From: Nicotiana tabacum
Lineage: Eukaryota > Streptophyta > Magnoliopsida > Solanales > Solanaceae
Assembly (NCBI RefSeq): GCF_000715075.1
Contig: NC_134082.1
Span: 189,957,948 to 190,021,947 of the forward strand
DNA: 64,000 bases
Direction: 5' to 3'
The notes under the pieces are model-generated. The model had not been told where the DNA came from, searched no databases, and was given only the letters and a program-made list of their open reading frames with translations. The position numbers were made by a program, and so were the translations under genes. Of the stretch, positions 34,563-47,360 are shown in pieces (within the stretch, counting starts at the first letter, position 1; each line of letters begins with the position of its first letter).

Positions 34563-37500
34563 TGTCGACGCCCCCTTTTCCCTCCTAAAAGAAGGCGAAA
34601 TCAGGTTTACGACATTATGGGCAAAACAATTCTTATTCCCTTTTGAGGAATCGGGTTATGGAATTTGAAGAGTCGCCACCTAATGATTATAGTGCATTAG
34701 GACACTTTTAGAGAAAAGAAGAAGTTTTTTGGGAAGAAAACCAGAGTTCGGGTAAGGGCTTGAGATTATCTCAAGGGGAAGGTGTTAGGCACCCCTCAAG
34801 ATCCACTAGTGTGGTTCCCGACCGCACTTAGTTGTGACTTTAAGAAGAGTAGAAGTAACAGTCAATGTTTGCACATAAGGAATACAAATAAGTTGAAAGA
34901 TTTGAAAGAAAAGAGAGAAAAAAGACATAAGTGGTTTTGGAAAGAAAAGATTGATTGAAGAAAACATTACTTCTAAGAATACACCACATCGTATAAATAA
35001 AGAAAAAGATCCTAGGTTTAAATACAATATGGATCACCTTGGTGCAATACCCAACAATCATACTCACACGAGATATTAACGCACCGGTCATCATATCCAT
35101 ATTCTACCCTTCCCACCCCGTTAAGGTGTTAAAGCGCGTTTAGTCTCGTTTACTTATTGCATGCTAATACCCATCCCAACCTATCAGTCCCGGGGTATTA
35201 GGACTTCTAATCCTAAGAGGGAAGAAAGGGATGGGGCCTTTACGGAGTTTAAAGGATAAAATTCTAGTTTTGACATTCAAAAACAAATATCAAATAAAGG
35301 GATGAGTAAATAAGCAAACAAGGCTCAAATAAAATCAGACAACACTTAGTTTATCATGTCTTAGCATATACTGATTTGGTCTTAAGTTAAAAATTAAGCG
35401 ACGAGCGGACTGGTTCAACACATATATTTAGACAGAAAGTCTGCATTAGGCAGCACGGATCCAATTGTCAGAAATTGAAGTATTTTAAGCGAGTCAAAAA
35501 AAACACTGTTTTCAGAAAGGACCTAACGCAGAATAGTTTAAGATAGAAGGTTGAAAATTTGCAAAGGTTCAGAGATGACTTGAAAATCAGCAGAATTGTT
35601 TAAGTGAAACTACCGTAGAGTGATGAAGAAAAGTTTACGAAAGTGAAAAGACCTTAAAGGAATAGTGAGTTAAAGGCTGTTTTGAAATAGTAGCTTCATG
35701 AGATGAATAAATTCAGGCAGAGGGTTAAAGGAACCGTTTCAGAAAAAAGAAAGATGCAAGTTTAGAAAATTTAAGAGCATTGCAGATTTGTAAGAGTTTC
35801 AAAAGCAAACAAATTTGGAAGAGTTTTTGTTGACAAAGTTGAAGCCAATTGACAGATTATTCTTACTTAAACACATTAGGCGAGTTTGAGCTCCTATAGG
35901 CATGGTATATACGTGACTGAATATTTAAGGCTTGTTACTGTTATTAAACCGGTAAAGGAATGGATATTTGATTATCCTACAGTTTGACTAGCGTTTATGC
36001 ATTTCCTATAGTCATGATTTCTATATGCAATTGGTTACATGAATATTAGGGCCTATAGGCAGGATTTCTAATGATTTGCAATACAACTGAACATGAAATC
36101 TTATAGACATGATCTCTAAATGATTGAATGAAAGGAATGCAAAAGCCTATAGGCATGATCTATAGGTGATTGAATGAAAGGAATGCAAAAACTATATACA
36201 TGATTTCTAGGTGATTTATACGTTTAACCTATAGGCATGATATCTAAGTGATTAAACAACAATATTGATCCTATAGGCATGGTATCTACCCTTTAACATA
36301 TGCAAGTAAATATAAACCCCCTCACATACCCTTTACTAATATTCCCCAAGTTCTTTTTACAAAAATATTACAGAACCAGAAGAAAGGAAGGAAAATAATT
36401 AAAAATACATCACATCCTACAGCCAGATCTGAGCAGCCTAATTCAATCTTAATATCCGATAACATGTGTTTCACCAAATCCGGATTCCATATTCCAAGGC
36501 CTTCTCTTGTTCAGAGTGTTTCAAAGTTCCAGGGAGCCTCTAGGAGCCCCAGGCAATGCTTACACTCTGAAGAGTAAATATTGTAACAGAATAGTGCAAG
36601 TGTGGAATTACCAGCCCTTAGGCATCCAAGTTTAGAGGGAACTCTAGGGTCCCTAAGCATGTCTTACCATAGGGAGGCAGAACTTAAAGAACTAAGAATA
36701 AGTGTAGAATGAGATGATTAGAGGAAATCAAAGCAAAGGGTGGTCATACCCAGCCATGGGTAAGACTGGCACACCCCTAATCCTTTACTTGATTCAAGCA
36801 AATAAAAGAGCGGACTTTCAGAAGTTAGAAAGGGGTCTGGGTGGTGATTAGGACACTACCAGACCCTAGTCAAGGCTCAACACATAAAAGGGGTTAAGGG
36901 AATGGGACTGGTTTGAGTGAAAAGTTCAAGAGAACCTGGTCCTAAGTCAAGGGTAGCAATAGGATGCTACCTTAACTTAAAACATACTCACATACAGGGG
37001 ATTAAAGGGAAGGGGATCACATGAAAGCATTCATATAAACATCAAGAAAAGCATAACAGAACTTAAAGATGCAGGAGCATGAGGCATGACAGACTAATGT
37101 ATAGCCATTTAGTACCAGAAAACATGTAGTTGAGAGGTCATGTAGAAGGAAGAAGTAAACAAATAGTTTTAGAGGACAATATTTAAATTGTGGAGACCTA
37201 CCAGTTGCAAGTTCCAAACAACAGAATAAATAGAGCAGTGAAACAGCCAGAAATCCTTTAGCAAACACTTGAGGAAAGCAAAGAGGTTCCAAAGTCTAGC
37301 CTTGGCTTTCAGCCGGCTAGTCAGAACAATAGCACAAGTAGTAGTAAAGAAGAGAGAGCTTTGAGTGTGTGTGTGTTTTTTAACTCAGTTGTTCGTGTGT
37401 TTAAAGAAAAAAGAGCAGGGTATTTATAGTTTGAAAATAGGTGGTAAGTAAGGCAAAAATATAACTCAATACCAATCAGAATCAATTAGAAGAGGGGAAT

Positions 37501-39441
37501 TCCTTTAATTAAGGAATTCGAATTTGAATAGGAGAGGGCAGAGTTGTATTTAAGGAAAGAAAATCAGTAGCACATGGTGAAATAAAGGGTGAATACATAG
37601 GAGAAGTTTAAAAATACACGGTTAGGTAAATAAGGTAAGAAGTAAATCAACTAGTACATAGTAAATCAAGGAATCAAGGATTCGAAATCAATAATGAATC
37701 AAGTCAAAAAAAGTTCCAAATTATACAAAGAAAGAATCAAACAAGCTCACATAATGGTAGTCTGAAATCAATCCCCAAAATTAGGATTATTTCGATAGGG
37801 AAAGGTCTGACTATAAAGAGTGCATAGATTTAAACATGCGAGGCTGGAATTAAACAAACAGAGTGGTCATGCAATCAAGAGTAGAAGAACATAGCTAGAA
37901 GAGAGTGTCAGATAGCATGAGAGAAATCAGAAGGTCTTGCAAAGCCTAGCAAGAATCAGAGAACATGAGACGAACTTAGAAATTAGGGTTTTTGAAATTA
38001 AACTAGTTTAAACACAGGAAGAAAAACAATCGCACACAAGTGTTTTGAAAATCTCCAAAATCTAGGGTTTCCTCCATAGATTAAATGTAAAGACGAAAAC
38101 GTAGAAAATCAGGCAAAGTAAACTCAGAAAATCCAATGAACATAAACATTTCATGGAATCATAATGAAAGATAACACAGTAAAGGAAATCACTAGCAAAC
38201 CCTAGGAGGAAATACAGTAAAAGAAAAATACATAGAAACCATAGTGAAAACACTTAGGATTTACAGCAAAGCAAAATATGGTAAGAAATCACAGTAGAAC
38301 AAGTAAAAATCAAGGAAACCCTAGGTTCGAGAAGACGAACAGTTTTGAAAGCAAGAACTTGAAATGATGTAAGAAATACTTTAAAAACCTCAGAAATAGC
38401 ACGGATCTAAAGTAGATCTAGAGAGAAACAAGAAAACCTCGAAATGGCATAGGATTTCAGAGAAACCCTAGAAAATGAGAAAGGCCTGGAAAAGGGGCTG
38501 GTCTGAGTCGAGATGGACTCATAAGGCTAAGACACGCCGGAGATGAGCCGGAGATGGCCGTAGAACTTGAATCGACAAAGGTCCAGGTTCGATTCTTCAT
38601 GACCAAGGCCATGGAACTTCAGTAATCAAGTGCGATGAGCCTTAGGAGACTGGTGGGTGGTGAAACCATCATGGATTTAGGTTAGAAAATGGTCGGAGAA
38701 GGTGAAGGGAGCTCATCGGAGAGGCGAGGAGGTGGAAGGTTCCAGAGAGAGTGAGAGATAGAGAGATAGAGACGAGTGAGTGAATGAGAGGGGATTAGGG
38801 GGTCGTTAGGTTAAAAAAGGAAAAGGGCAAATGGGGGTCGTTGATTAAAATAATCAACGGCCACGATTTTAAAATGGGATCCGGGCGGGTTCGTTTAATT
38901 GGGTCTGGGTCGGGTAGAAATAAAATTGGGTTGGGAATTGGGGGGTTAGAATTAGGCTGTAATTGAAATCAAAAAGAGGCTAAGATTGAAATAGCCATTT
39001 TTCCCTTTTGAATTTATAAAAATAGTAAAAGATGTTAAAAATCAAATTAAAAATACTAGGTTGATAAACAATATGTAGGTATTAATTTAAAAATATTAGG
39101 ATTGATTTTGTAATAAAAATTGCTATTAAATCTAGAAGTAGGCTAAAATTGCAATTTCGTGCAATTTTAGTTTAAAAATACCAAATGGACTTGTAAAATT
39201 ATGCAAAAATCATGTAAATTATATTTTGCCGTAAATGTGAGAGTGAAATAAATTATTCACCAAAATGGCAAGTTTTGGGAATAATTAATGGATTTTATAG
39301 TGCACAATAGGCCATAAATTGGTCTTAAAAATTATTAAAAATGCCAAAATCTTTTGGGGTGCTCATATATGCACACATATGCTATTTTGAAAGTGTTTTG
39401 AGTATATAAAAAAATACATAGGGAAAAATTGGGTATCAACA
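34563..39441 (+). mobile_element. Solo Ogre/Tat-type LTR (4879 bp) nested in LTR B
   Basis: Starts TGTCGACGCCCCC and ends GGGTATCAACA, with an exact 5-bp duplication ATCGC on both sides (34558-34562, 39442-39446). No gag/pol, primer site or second LTR is present, so it is a solo LTR left by LTR-LTR recombination. It shares GAGTCGCCAC (+107) and GGAAGGTGTTAGGCACCC (+214) with the LTR at 52406 but little else. Nearly 5 kb is large even for plant LTRs and fits Ogre. Short open frames inside show no domains. Confidence 0.9.
35893..36290 (+). repeat. Eight-copy CCTATAGGCATGATNTCTA repeat in the solo LTR
   Basis: Degenerate copies start near 35893, 36005, 36050, 36103, 36146, 36190, 36230 and 36270; those after 36100 are 40-45 bp apart. 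Each has a CCTATAGG-like palindrome followed by CATGATNTCTA and a GTGATT-like tail. Confidence 0.75.
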
Positions 39442-40418
39442 ATCGCAACGCCCAGCTCACGAATGCGAAAGAATAGATCCCTAACTCATCGCGATCGCGA
39501 CTCCCCTTCTGCAAACGCGAAGCACAAACCAACCTGAACCTCATCTGCTCAACTCCCTCTATGCGAACACGGCTCCACCTCGCGAACGCGATGCACATCA
39601 TTCCAGCCCTTTGCGAACATGGAGCCTTCCTCGCGAATATGAAGGCTAAATCCTCAGCCTCCTCAACTAACCCTTCGCGAATGCGAGGGCCTACTCGAGA
39701 ATGCGAAGGCCATTTCTCTGCAACACTGAACAACAATTTTTCTGCAACTCTCAACATCTAGAAATGATCTTATTGACCACCCGAAACTCACCCGAGGCCC
39801 TCGGGACCTCAACCAAACATGCCAACATATCCCATAACATCATTCAAACTTGTTCCATTCTTCGAAATGCTCAAAACAACATCAAAAACACCAAATTCGC
39901 ATCGGATTCAAGCCTAAGAATTCCAAAATCTTCTAAATTATGCTTTTGATCGAAAACCCAACCAAACCACGTCCGAATGACCTGAAATTTTGCACACACA
40001 TCCCAAATGACACAATGGAACTACTGCAACTCCCGAAATTTCATTCCGACCCCTATCTCAAAATCTCACTTATCAACCGGAAAACGCCAAAAATCTAATT
40101 TCGTCAATTCAAGTCGAAACCTACTCCGGACCTCCGAAACACATTCCGATCATGCTCCTAAGTCCCAATTCACCTCCCAAAGCTATCCGAACCATCGGAA
40201 TTCACATCCGAGCCCTTTAACACATAAGTCAACATCCAGTTGACTTTTTCAACTTAAGCTTCCTCAAAAGAGACTAAGTGCCTCAAACCTTATCAAATCC
40301 TTTCCGAACCTAAGCCAACCAACCCGATCACATATAGAACCGATAGACAAAGTAATAAGAAGCAGAAATAGGGGGAAACGGAGCGTTAACTCATGAGACA
40401 ACTAGCCGAGTCGTCACA

Positions 40419-41129
40419 TAATGTATTGCCAACGGAGGATTCTTATGATATTAATTTTATTAAACCTTCCTAATGTTTTAATAAAAATTTAATAGACGTG
40501 ATTTTATTAATTTTAAAATTTTAAATATTAAAATTAACATAGAAGGTATTGTAGTCCAAAAGATTGGTTATTGTAGTTATGTCATTTCCGTATGAGTTCT
40601 TTCGTTTAATATTTTAGGGCTATTTGATATATTAATATTGTATTTATATTTTTATTATAATATAGACTCTCATTTTTTCTAAATAGATTTGGACAATATA
40701 ATACATTCTCAAATTAAATTAGTCACTATAATACTTTTTCAAATTAAATTGGTAATAGGAATTTTTAAGAAGTATATCCTAAAAGTAATAGGATTGCATG
40801 ACTAAAGATATTTACTTGTTCAATTTTATATGAATTGGACAGTAATTATACTAATATAATTAATCATATAGGATTTATAACGTGTAATATTATGTCCTAA
40901 AACTAATAGGATTATAAGGCTAATATCTAGAATTCCGGTTATATCCTTTTATTATGAGTTATTGTGCTTAATATTATAAGGTTATTTTTGTAAACCGACA
41001 TTGTATTCATTCTTTAATAATAATATATATTAATGGGAAAAAAAGAGGATAAAATCCTAAAAAAATGAGGAAAAAGATAAAAAGAATTTTGATCATTGAG
41101 GATTTCCACATCACCTTCTCCAGTCCCTC

Positions 41130-41196
<67 letters not shown>

Positions 41197-41254
41197 GATC
41201 ACGGGACTCAATGAGGACGTAGTGGTGTCTATCCATAGATGTAGAGCTAAAAGA
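40419..41254. other. Unassigned A/T-rich DNA right of element B
   Basis: Continuation of the DNA left of 24616. It has two loosely repeated blocks: TCCTAAAAGTAATAGGATT at about 40787 and TCCTAAAACTAATAGGATT at about 40893. No coding signal. It ends in a microsatellite. Confidence 0.45.
41131..41192. repeat. Compound (TA)n-(GA)n microsatellite
   Basis: About 34 bp of TA repeats directly followed by about 28 bp of GA repeats. Confidence 0.97.
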
Positions 41255-41773
41255 TGTTGGTCACGATCCGAAATTTCCACCTTTGGGACAGTGATGACGC
41301 ATAACATTTCACTTGCTAGGCAAGCCAACGTTAAAATAATATTAGCCATTTTAAATTAATTAATAACAAAGAAACAAATGCGGAAATAAATTCTAAAATA
41401 AAATGATTAATCCATAAAAATAATGATGTCTAAATACCATCCCAGAACTAGTGTCACAAGTGCACGAGCTACTAAAATAATACAAATAAAGGCCTGAATG
41501 AAAATAAAGTTGTCTGAAAGAAATACACAGCTAGGATAAAGTGGAAGGGGACTTTAGAACTGCGAATGCCATGCAGCTATACCTCAAGTCTCCTATGAAT
41601 AGCTGAATCAGAGCAAATCTACTGTACGCCGCTAGGACCAACCCCAAAATCTGCACAAGAAGTGTAGAGTGTAGTATGAGTATAACCAACCCCATTTACA
41701 TAGTAAGTACCGAGCCTAACCTCGGCGAAGTAGTGATGAGGCTAAGGCATGTCACTTACATTAACCTGTACGC

Positions 41774-41849
<76 letters not shown>
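41774..41849. repeat. (AAT)n microsatellite in LTR C
   Basis: About 76 bp of uninterrupted AAT repeats just after CCTGTACGC. Confidence 0.97.
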
Positions 41850-41942
41850 GAAAGACATGAATAGAAATAAAATAGTTAACTCATATCAACAATCGAAGCC
41901 AACTCGACAGTCATAATCAATTATAACTTCAATCAATTTTCC

Positions 41943-42150
41943 GTTGTGGCGTGCCGCCCGATCCCACAATATATTCATATTCAATTTCATTGTGGCGTGC
42001 AACCCGTTCCCATAATATATTCGTTTTCATTTAATTCTGTTGTGGCGTGCAACCCGATCCTCAATATATCTTATCAATTAATTTTGTTGCGGCGTGCAAC
42101 CCGCTCCTCCAATATTTTTACTTTCATTTCTGTTGCGGCATGCAACCGAA
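41943..42150. repeat. Five TTGYGGCGTGCAACCCGATCC repeats in LTR C
   Basis: Copies start at about 41943, 41990, 42039, 42086 and 42132, period 46-49 bp, with AATAT-rich spacers. The core matches the repeats at 1487-1690. Confidence 0.85.
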
Positions 42151-42157
42151 TGAACTG

Positions 42158-44731
42158 CTGATAAGCTAGGTAGTAGTGCAAGTTTGTAGGCTACTTCACC
42201 CACCCTTTCAAGAATTTTAAACGGTCCAATATACCTAGGGCTTAACTTTCCCTTCTTTCAGAATCTCATTACACCTTTCATAGGTGAAACCCGGAGGAAT
42301 ACTCTTTCTCCAATCATGAATGCAACATCACGAACCTTACGGTCGGAATAACTCTTTTGCCTAGACTGAGCTGTGCGAAGTCGATCCTGGATAACCTTGA
42401 CCTTATCCATGGCATCCTGTACCAAATCAGTACCCGACAACCGAGCCTCTCTTGTTCAAACTAGCCAATTGGTGAACGACATCGCCTCCCATATAATGCT
42501 TCATATAGAGCCTTCTGAATGCTCAACTGGTAGTTGTTATTAGAGGAAAACTTCGCAAGTGGCAAGAACTGATCCCATGAACCTCCAAAATTTATAACAC
42601 AAGCGCGAAGCATATCTTCCAATATCTGAATATTGCGCTCTGACTGTTCGTCTATCTGTGGATGAAATGTTGTACTCAACTCAACCCGTGTGCCTAACTC
42701 ACACTATACAACCCTCCAAAAGTGCAAGGTGAACTACGTACCTCGATCTGAAATAATAAACACGGGCACACCTTGAAGGCGGACAATCACACGAATGTAA
42801 ATTTCAGCTAACCGCTCTGAAGAATAGGTAATTGCCACTGGAATGAGATGTGATGACTTAGTCAACCTGTCCATAATGACCCATACTGCATCAAACTTCC
42901 ACTGAGTCTATGGGAGTCCAACAACAAAATCCATAGTGATACGCTCCCACTTTCACATAGGAATTTCTAACTTCTGAAGCAAACCACGAGGTCTCTGATA
43001 CTCATACTTGACTTGCTGACAATTCAGACAATATGCTACATATGCAACTATATCCTTTTTTATTCTCCTCTAACAATAATATTGTCGCAAATATTGATAC
43101 AATTTGGTGGTACCAGAATTAATATAATACCATGAACTGTGAGCCACTTCAAAAATTAATTCACAAAGCTCAACCACAAATACAACTATGGTCCTGCATC
43201 CACAAAACTCCATCATCTCTTACAACAACCTGCTTGGAACCACCGTGTCGCACCGTGTCCTTAAGGAAAAGCAAATGAGGACCATTATATTATCGCTCTC
43301 TGATGCACTCATATAACGAAGACCGAGCGACTGTACAAGCTAGAACCCGACTGGGCTCTGAAATATCTAACCTTATGAACTGATTAGCCAAAGTCTGAAC
43401 ATCTTCAGCTAGAGGCCTCTTTCAAAATGGAATATACGCAAGGCTACCCATACTCATAGCCTTTCTACTCAAAGCATCGGCCACTACATTGGCCTTTTCA
43501 GGGTGATACAAAATAGTGATATCATAGTCTTTCAACAACTCCAACAATATTCTCTACTTCAAATTGAGATCTTTTTGTTTGAATAAATATTGTAGACGAT
43601 GATGATCTGTGGATACTTCACATGACATGCCATAAGGGTAGTGTCTCCAAATATTTAGCGCATGAACAATGGTTGCTAACTCCAAGTCATGAACACGATA
43701 ATTCTTCTCATGGACTTTCAACTGCCGCAATGCATAAGCAATCACTCTGCCATCTTGCATCAACACTGCACCAAGTCCAATACGAGATGCATTACAATAC
43801 ACTGTATATGGCCCTGAACCTATGGACAACACCAACACTAGTGTCGTAGTCAAAGCAGTCTTGAGCTTCTGAAAGCTCAACTAACACTCGTCTGACCATC
43901 TGAATAGAACACCTTTCTGAGTTAGTCTGGTCAATGGGTTTTCTATGGATGAAAACCCTTCCACGAACCGGCGATAATAACCTTCCAAACATAGAAAACT
44001 TAGTATCTCTATAACTGAAGTAGGTCTATGATAGTTCTGAACTGTCTCGATCTTCTTAGGATCCCTTTATGCTTTCTGTCGATACAACATGCCCCAAAAT
44101 GGCAATTGAGTTGAACCAAAACTCACATTTTGAAAATTTGGCATATAATTGATTGTCCCTCAAAGTCTGAAGCACAATCCGAAGATGTTGCTCATGCTCC
44201 TCTCGACTATTGGAGTAAATCAAGATGTCATCAATGAATACAACCACAAATGAATCCATATAGGGCTTGAACACCCGATTCATCAAATCCATAAATGTTG
44301 CTGGGGCATTTGTCAGCCCAAAATGACATTACTAGGAATTCATAATGCCCATGTCGGGTCCAAAAAACTGTCTTAGGGACATCAAATGCCATAATCTTCA
44401 ACTAATGATAGCCAGACCTTAAATTGATCTTTAAAACACCTTGGCGCCTTGAAGTTGATCAAATAAATCATCGATTCTTGGCAACGGATATTTTTCTTTT
44501 ATAGTGACCTTGTTCAACTACCGATAATCTATATACATCCTCATCGATCAATCTTTCTTCTTTATAAATAACACTGGTGTAACCCAAGGTGAGATAAGGT
44601 CTAATGAATCCTTGATCAAGCAATTCTTGTAACTGCTCCTTCAATTCTTTCAACTCTAGCGGGGCCATACGGTATGGAGGAATAGAAATAGGCTGAGTAC
44701 TTGGAGCCAAATCAATACAGAAGTCAATATC
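42158..44731 (-). pseudogene. Pol fragment of gypsy C: RT, RNase H, integrase
   Basis: From right to left: RT N-terminus [20 protein letters not shown] (44468-44710); RT core [20 protein letters not shown] (44056-44292); RNase H with [17 protein letters not shown], where the usual Asp of Y-C-D-A-S is Asn (43554-43880); integrase C-terminal core FHPQIDEQSERNIQ and EALYGRRCRSP (42461-42679); and SYSDRKVRDVAFMIGERVF (42258-42440). Related to pol of A and B but clearly a different family (NSREEHE in place of SRSQVEH). Numerous stops and shifts. Cut on the right by the LTR at 44732 and on the left by a deletion into its own LTR. Confidence 0.9.
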
Positions 44732-47360
44732 TATAACAACCTGACCGGTTGTTTTGAGCTCTAGTGTGTCGTTCGGCAGTTTGAGGCCATGAGTAGCTTC
44801 ACTTCAGGAATTATGACTTGCACGCATGGTCGGAATTGAATTTTAGGAAGTTCGGAGTTGATTTGGATAGAAAATTCTCATTTTAGAAGTTTTAAGTTGA
44901 ACGAATTGACTAAGGTTTGATTTTTGAGTAAATAACCTCGGAATCATGATTTGAAGGTTCCAACAGGTTCGTATGATGATTTTGGACCTGGGCGTATGTC
45001 GGGATTGGGTTTTGGATGACCCGTGAGTTTTTCAACGCCTATTGTGGAAGTTTGAATTTTGGAAGAATTATATAAATTTGGGTTGCAGTGCATTTCAATG
45101 TTATTGATGTCCGTTTGGAATTTTGAGTCTAGGAATATCTCCGTATGATGATTTTGGTATTGGGAGCGCATCCGAAAGTGGATTCAGAGGTCTATATGTC
45201 ATTTTGGGGTCATTTGGCGAAAGTTAGAAATTTGAAGGTTTTTTAGAAGTTTGACCGGAAGTGGACATTTTGATATAAGGGTCGGATTCCAATTCCAGAA
45301 GTTGAAGTAGGTCCGTAATGTCTAATGTGATTTGTTTGCAAAATTTAAAGTTAATCGGATGTGATTTGATAGGTTTCGACATCAAATGTAAAAGTTTGAA
45401 GTTCTAAAGTTCATTAAGCTTGAATTGGGGTGCGATTCATGATTTCAATGTTGTTTAATGTGATTTGAGGCCTCGAGCAGGTTCATGTCATTTCGGGCTA
45501 TTTTGTAATATCTGATGTTGGTGTATGGTGTTGTTCTTCGTATTCGCGAGGAACCTCTAGCATTCGCGAAGAAAGAAATCTCTGTTGCACAGGTGTGACT
45601 TCGGAGGCTCATATCTCTCAATCTATAAGGAATTTGGAGATGATCTAAAAATTAAAGTTGTAGCCCTTTGTGTCTAGTTTGCAGAAGTAAATGATTAAGC
45701 ATTTGTATTTGTGTAAAAAAGGTTATGGCTGTTATACTACAGGTTGTCTGGGAAGATAAAGAAGAAATTTGTGTTGCACGGGGCTGACTTTGGAGGCTTA
45801 TATCTCGAAATCTATAAGGAATTGGGAGATGACCAAAACATGAAAGTTGTAGATATTGGTGTCTAGTTTTCAAAAAGTTAAACTATTTATCATTTGGAGT
45901 TTCCTACAATAATTTCTAACCATTATACTAGAGGCTATCTGAGCAGAGTTAGGGAATGGCTTTCCAAAATTTTGTTCATTGCGAATGCGATAGGAGGCCG
46001 CGAATGCGAAGAAGGGTTGCCTGGAAGTGTATAAGTTTGAAAAAATGGGTTTGGCTCATTTCATCTCATTTCCTTCGTGGGAGACGACCTAGGAGCTATT
46101 TTGGAGCTCCATTTTCATCATCTATGTCAAGGTAACTGATTCCCATGTAATGCAAGTTAATTACTTAGATTATATCTAGATTTTAACATGGAAAATCAAG
46201 GGAAATTATTGGAAATTTGGGGTTTTGAAGAATAACCTAGAAATTTATATTTTTTTTATTTTGACCACGAAATTAGACATGGAACTTGGAATAAATTATA
46301 TATTTGAGTTTGTAGTGTTATGGTTTCAAAAAATTTCGAAATCCGGGAACGTGGGCCCGAGGATGATTTTATCGACTTTTCAAGAGGAGTTGAAAATTAT
46401 TGTAAATAGGATTATAATGGGTATTTGAGTATATATTAATGGGTTTGCATAATTATTAACTAGTTTTGGAGCGTTGGGCATCGGTTTGAGTCGTCGAAAG
46501 AGCTTGGGAGTCGGTTATGGAACTTCGGAGCAAGGTAAATCTCCTTTCTAACCTTGTAAGAGGAAATTATCCCTATAGGTAATATAATTAAATATGTGCT
46601 TCTATTTATGGGGGCTACGTATGCACGAGGTGACGAGAGTCCGTGCGTAGCTACTATTATGCTTATGTCCGGGTAGTGTAGGACCCGAAATCATACTATA
46701 CTTGAAATATTTGGAACCTTATTGACAATTTAAATTGCTTAAATCATATCGAATTGGTAAATGAATTTCTAAAGAAATTAAACATCATTTTCTTGACCGT
46801 TAAAAAAAAGTTGCCATTTCTTTGGGTAATTGTTTCCCTGATGAATTCTTGATTGATTGTTTGATGTGTGTATTTATACTTGACCGCGTCGCATGTATGA
46901 TTCGTGAGCGGGGTAATAGATGCATCTATGGTTCGCGCCATTTGGCCCTCTGGCAGTGCACAGTTTAAATATTATGTTGGATCAGACCGTACGACCTCGA
47001 CATGATTTGTGCATGCTTGTATTGCTTGCCTTAAAATTATAAATAAAGTTATTGCTTCCCTGGCCTGAGATAAATTGATAATTGAGGAAATATGAACCTG
47101 AAAATCTCTTATTATCAAAAGAATTATTTACTTGCTACATGATTCCCTTGAGTTTACTGTTGTTTTTAATAAATCCACGACTGATTATATTATTGGACCA
47201 CTAGTAAGTGTCGAAGTAGACCTCTCGTTACTACTTCTTCGAGGTTAGACTGGATATTTACTTGGTACGCGTTGTTTTCGTACTCATACTACACTTGTTG
47301 CATTTTTGTTACACAGGCACATGTATATCGAGTGGTCTCATTGCGCACAATAACATGGCT
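44732..47360 (+). mobile_element. Ty3/gypsy LTR of the TGTAACGACCCG family, 3' end displaced
   Basis: Begins TATAACAACCTGACCGG, a C-to-T/G-to-A decayed form of TGTAACGACCCGACCGG, inside the RT frame of element C. It aligns along its whole length with the LTR at 47361 up to that copy's about 49875 and then stops where element D begins. The last about 400 bp presumably lie beyond D. It contains a 189-bp tandem duplication and remnants of the CpG field near 45540 and 45980. Confidence 0.85.
45571..45950. repeat. Tandem duplication of about 189 bp in the LTR
   Basis: Two diverged copies, anchored by TGTTGCAC at 45583 and 45772 and by ATCTATAAGGAATT in each. The sister LTR at 47361 has no equivalent. 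Confidence 0.75.

Larger units (their letters stand above)
24616..40418 (-). mobile_element. Full-length Ty3/gypsy element B, Tekay-like, with nested solo LTR
   Basis: Two LTRs of one family in minus orientation (24616-27529 and 32676-40418), with gag, pol, primer site and polypurine tract between them. Exact target duplication TAATG at 24611-24615 and 40419-40423. The 5' LTR contains an inserted Ogre/Tat solo LTR (34563-39441). The pol C-terminus has a chromodomain-like tail, as in the Del/Tekay chromoviruses. Confidence 0.95.
32676..40418 (-). mobile_element. 5' LTR of element B, interrupted by a solo LTR
   Basis: Ends TGTCACGACCC (32676) and GAGTCGTCACA (40418). Without the insert and one copy of ATCGC it is about 2.86 kb. 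The flanks of the insert join to the uninterrupted 3' LTR sequence near 26572. Confidence 0.93.
41255..42157 (-). mobile_element. Partial 3' LTR of gypsy remnant C
   Basis: Starts TGTTGGTCACGATCCG and continues with a well-known Solanaceae LTR pattern (ACATTTCACTTGCTAGGCAA near 41307). It breaks off within its GCGGCGTGCAACCC repeats and joins pol coding sequence directly, without a polypurine tract, so the rest of the LTR and the pol terminus are deleted. The exact start is uncertain by a few bases. Confidence 0.7.

Noticed and set aside
36421..38560. Host gene inside the solo LTR (several 60-140 codon frames)
   Set aside because: The region lies between exact LTR ends with a target duplication, and no domain is visible.
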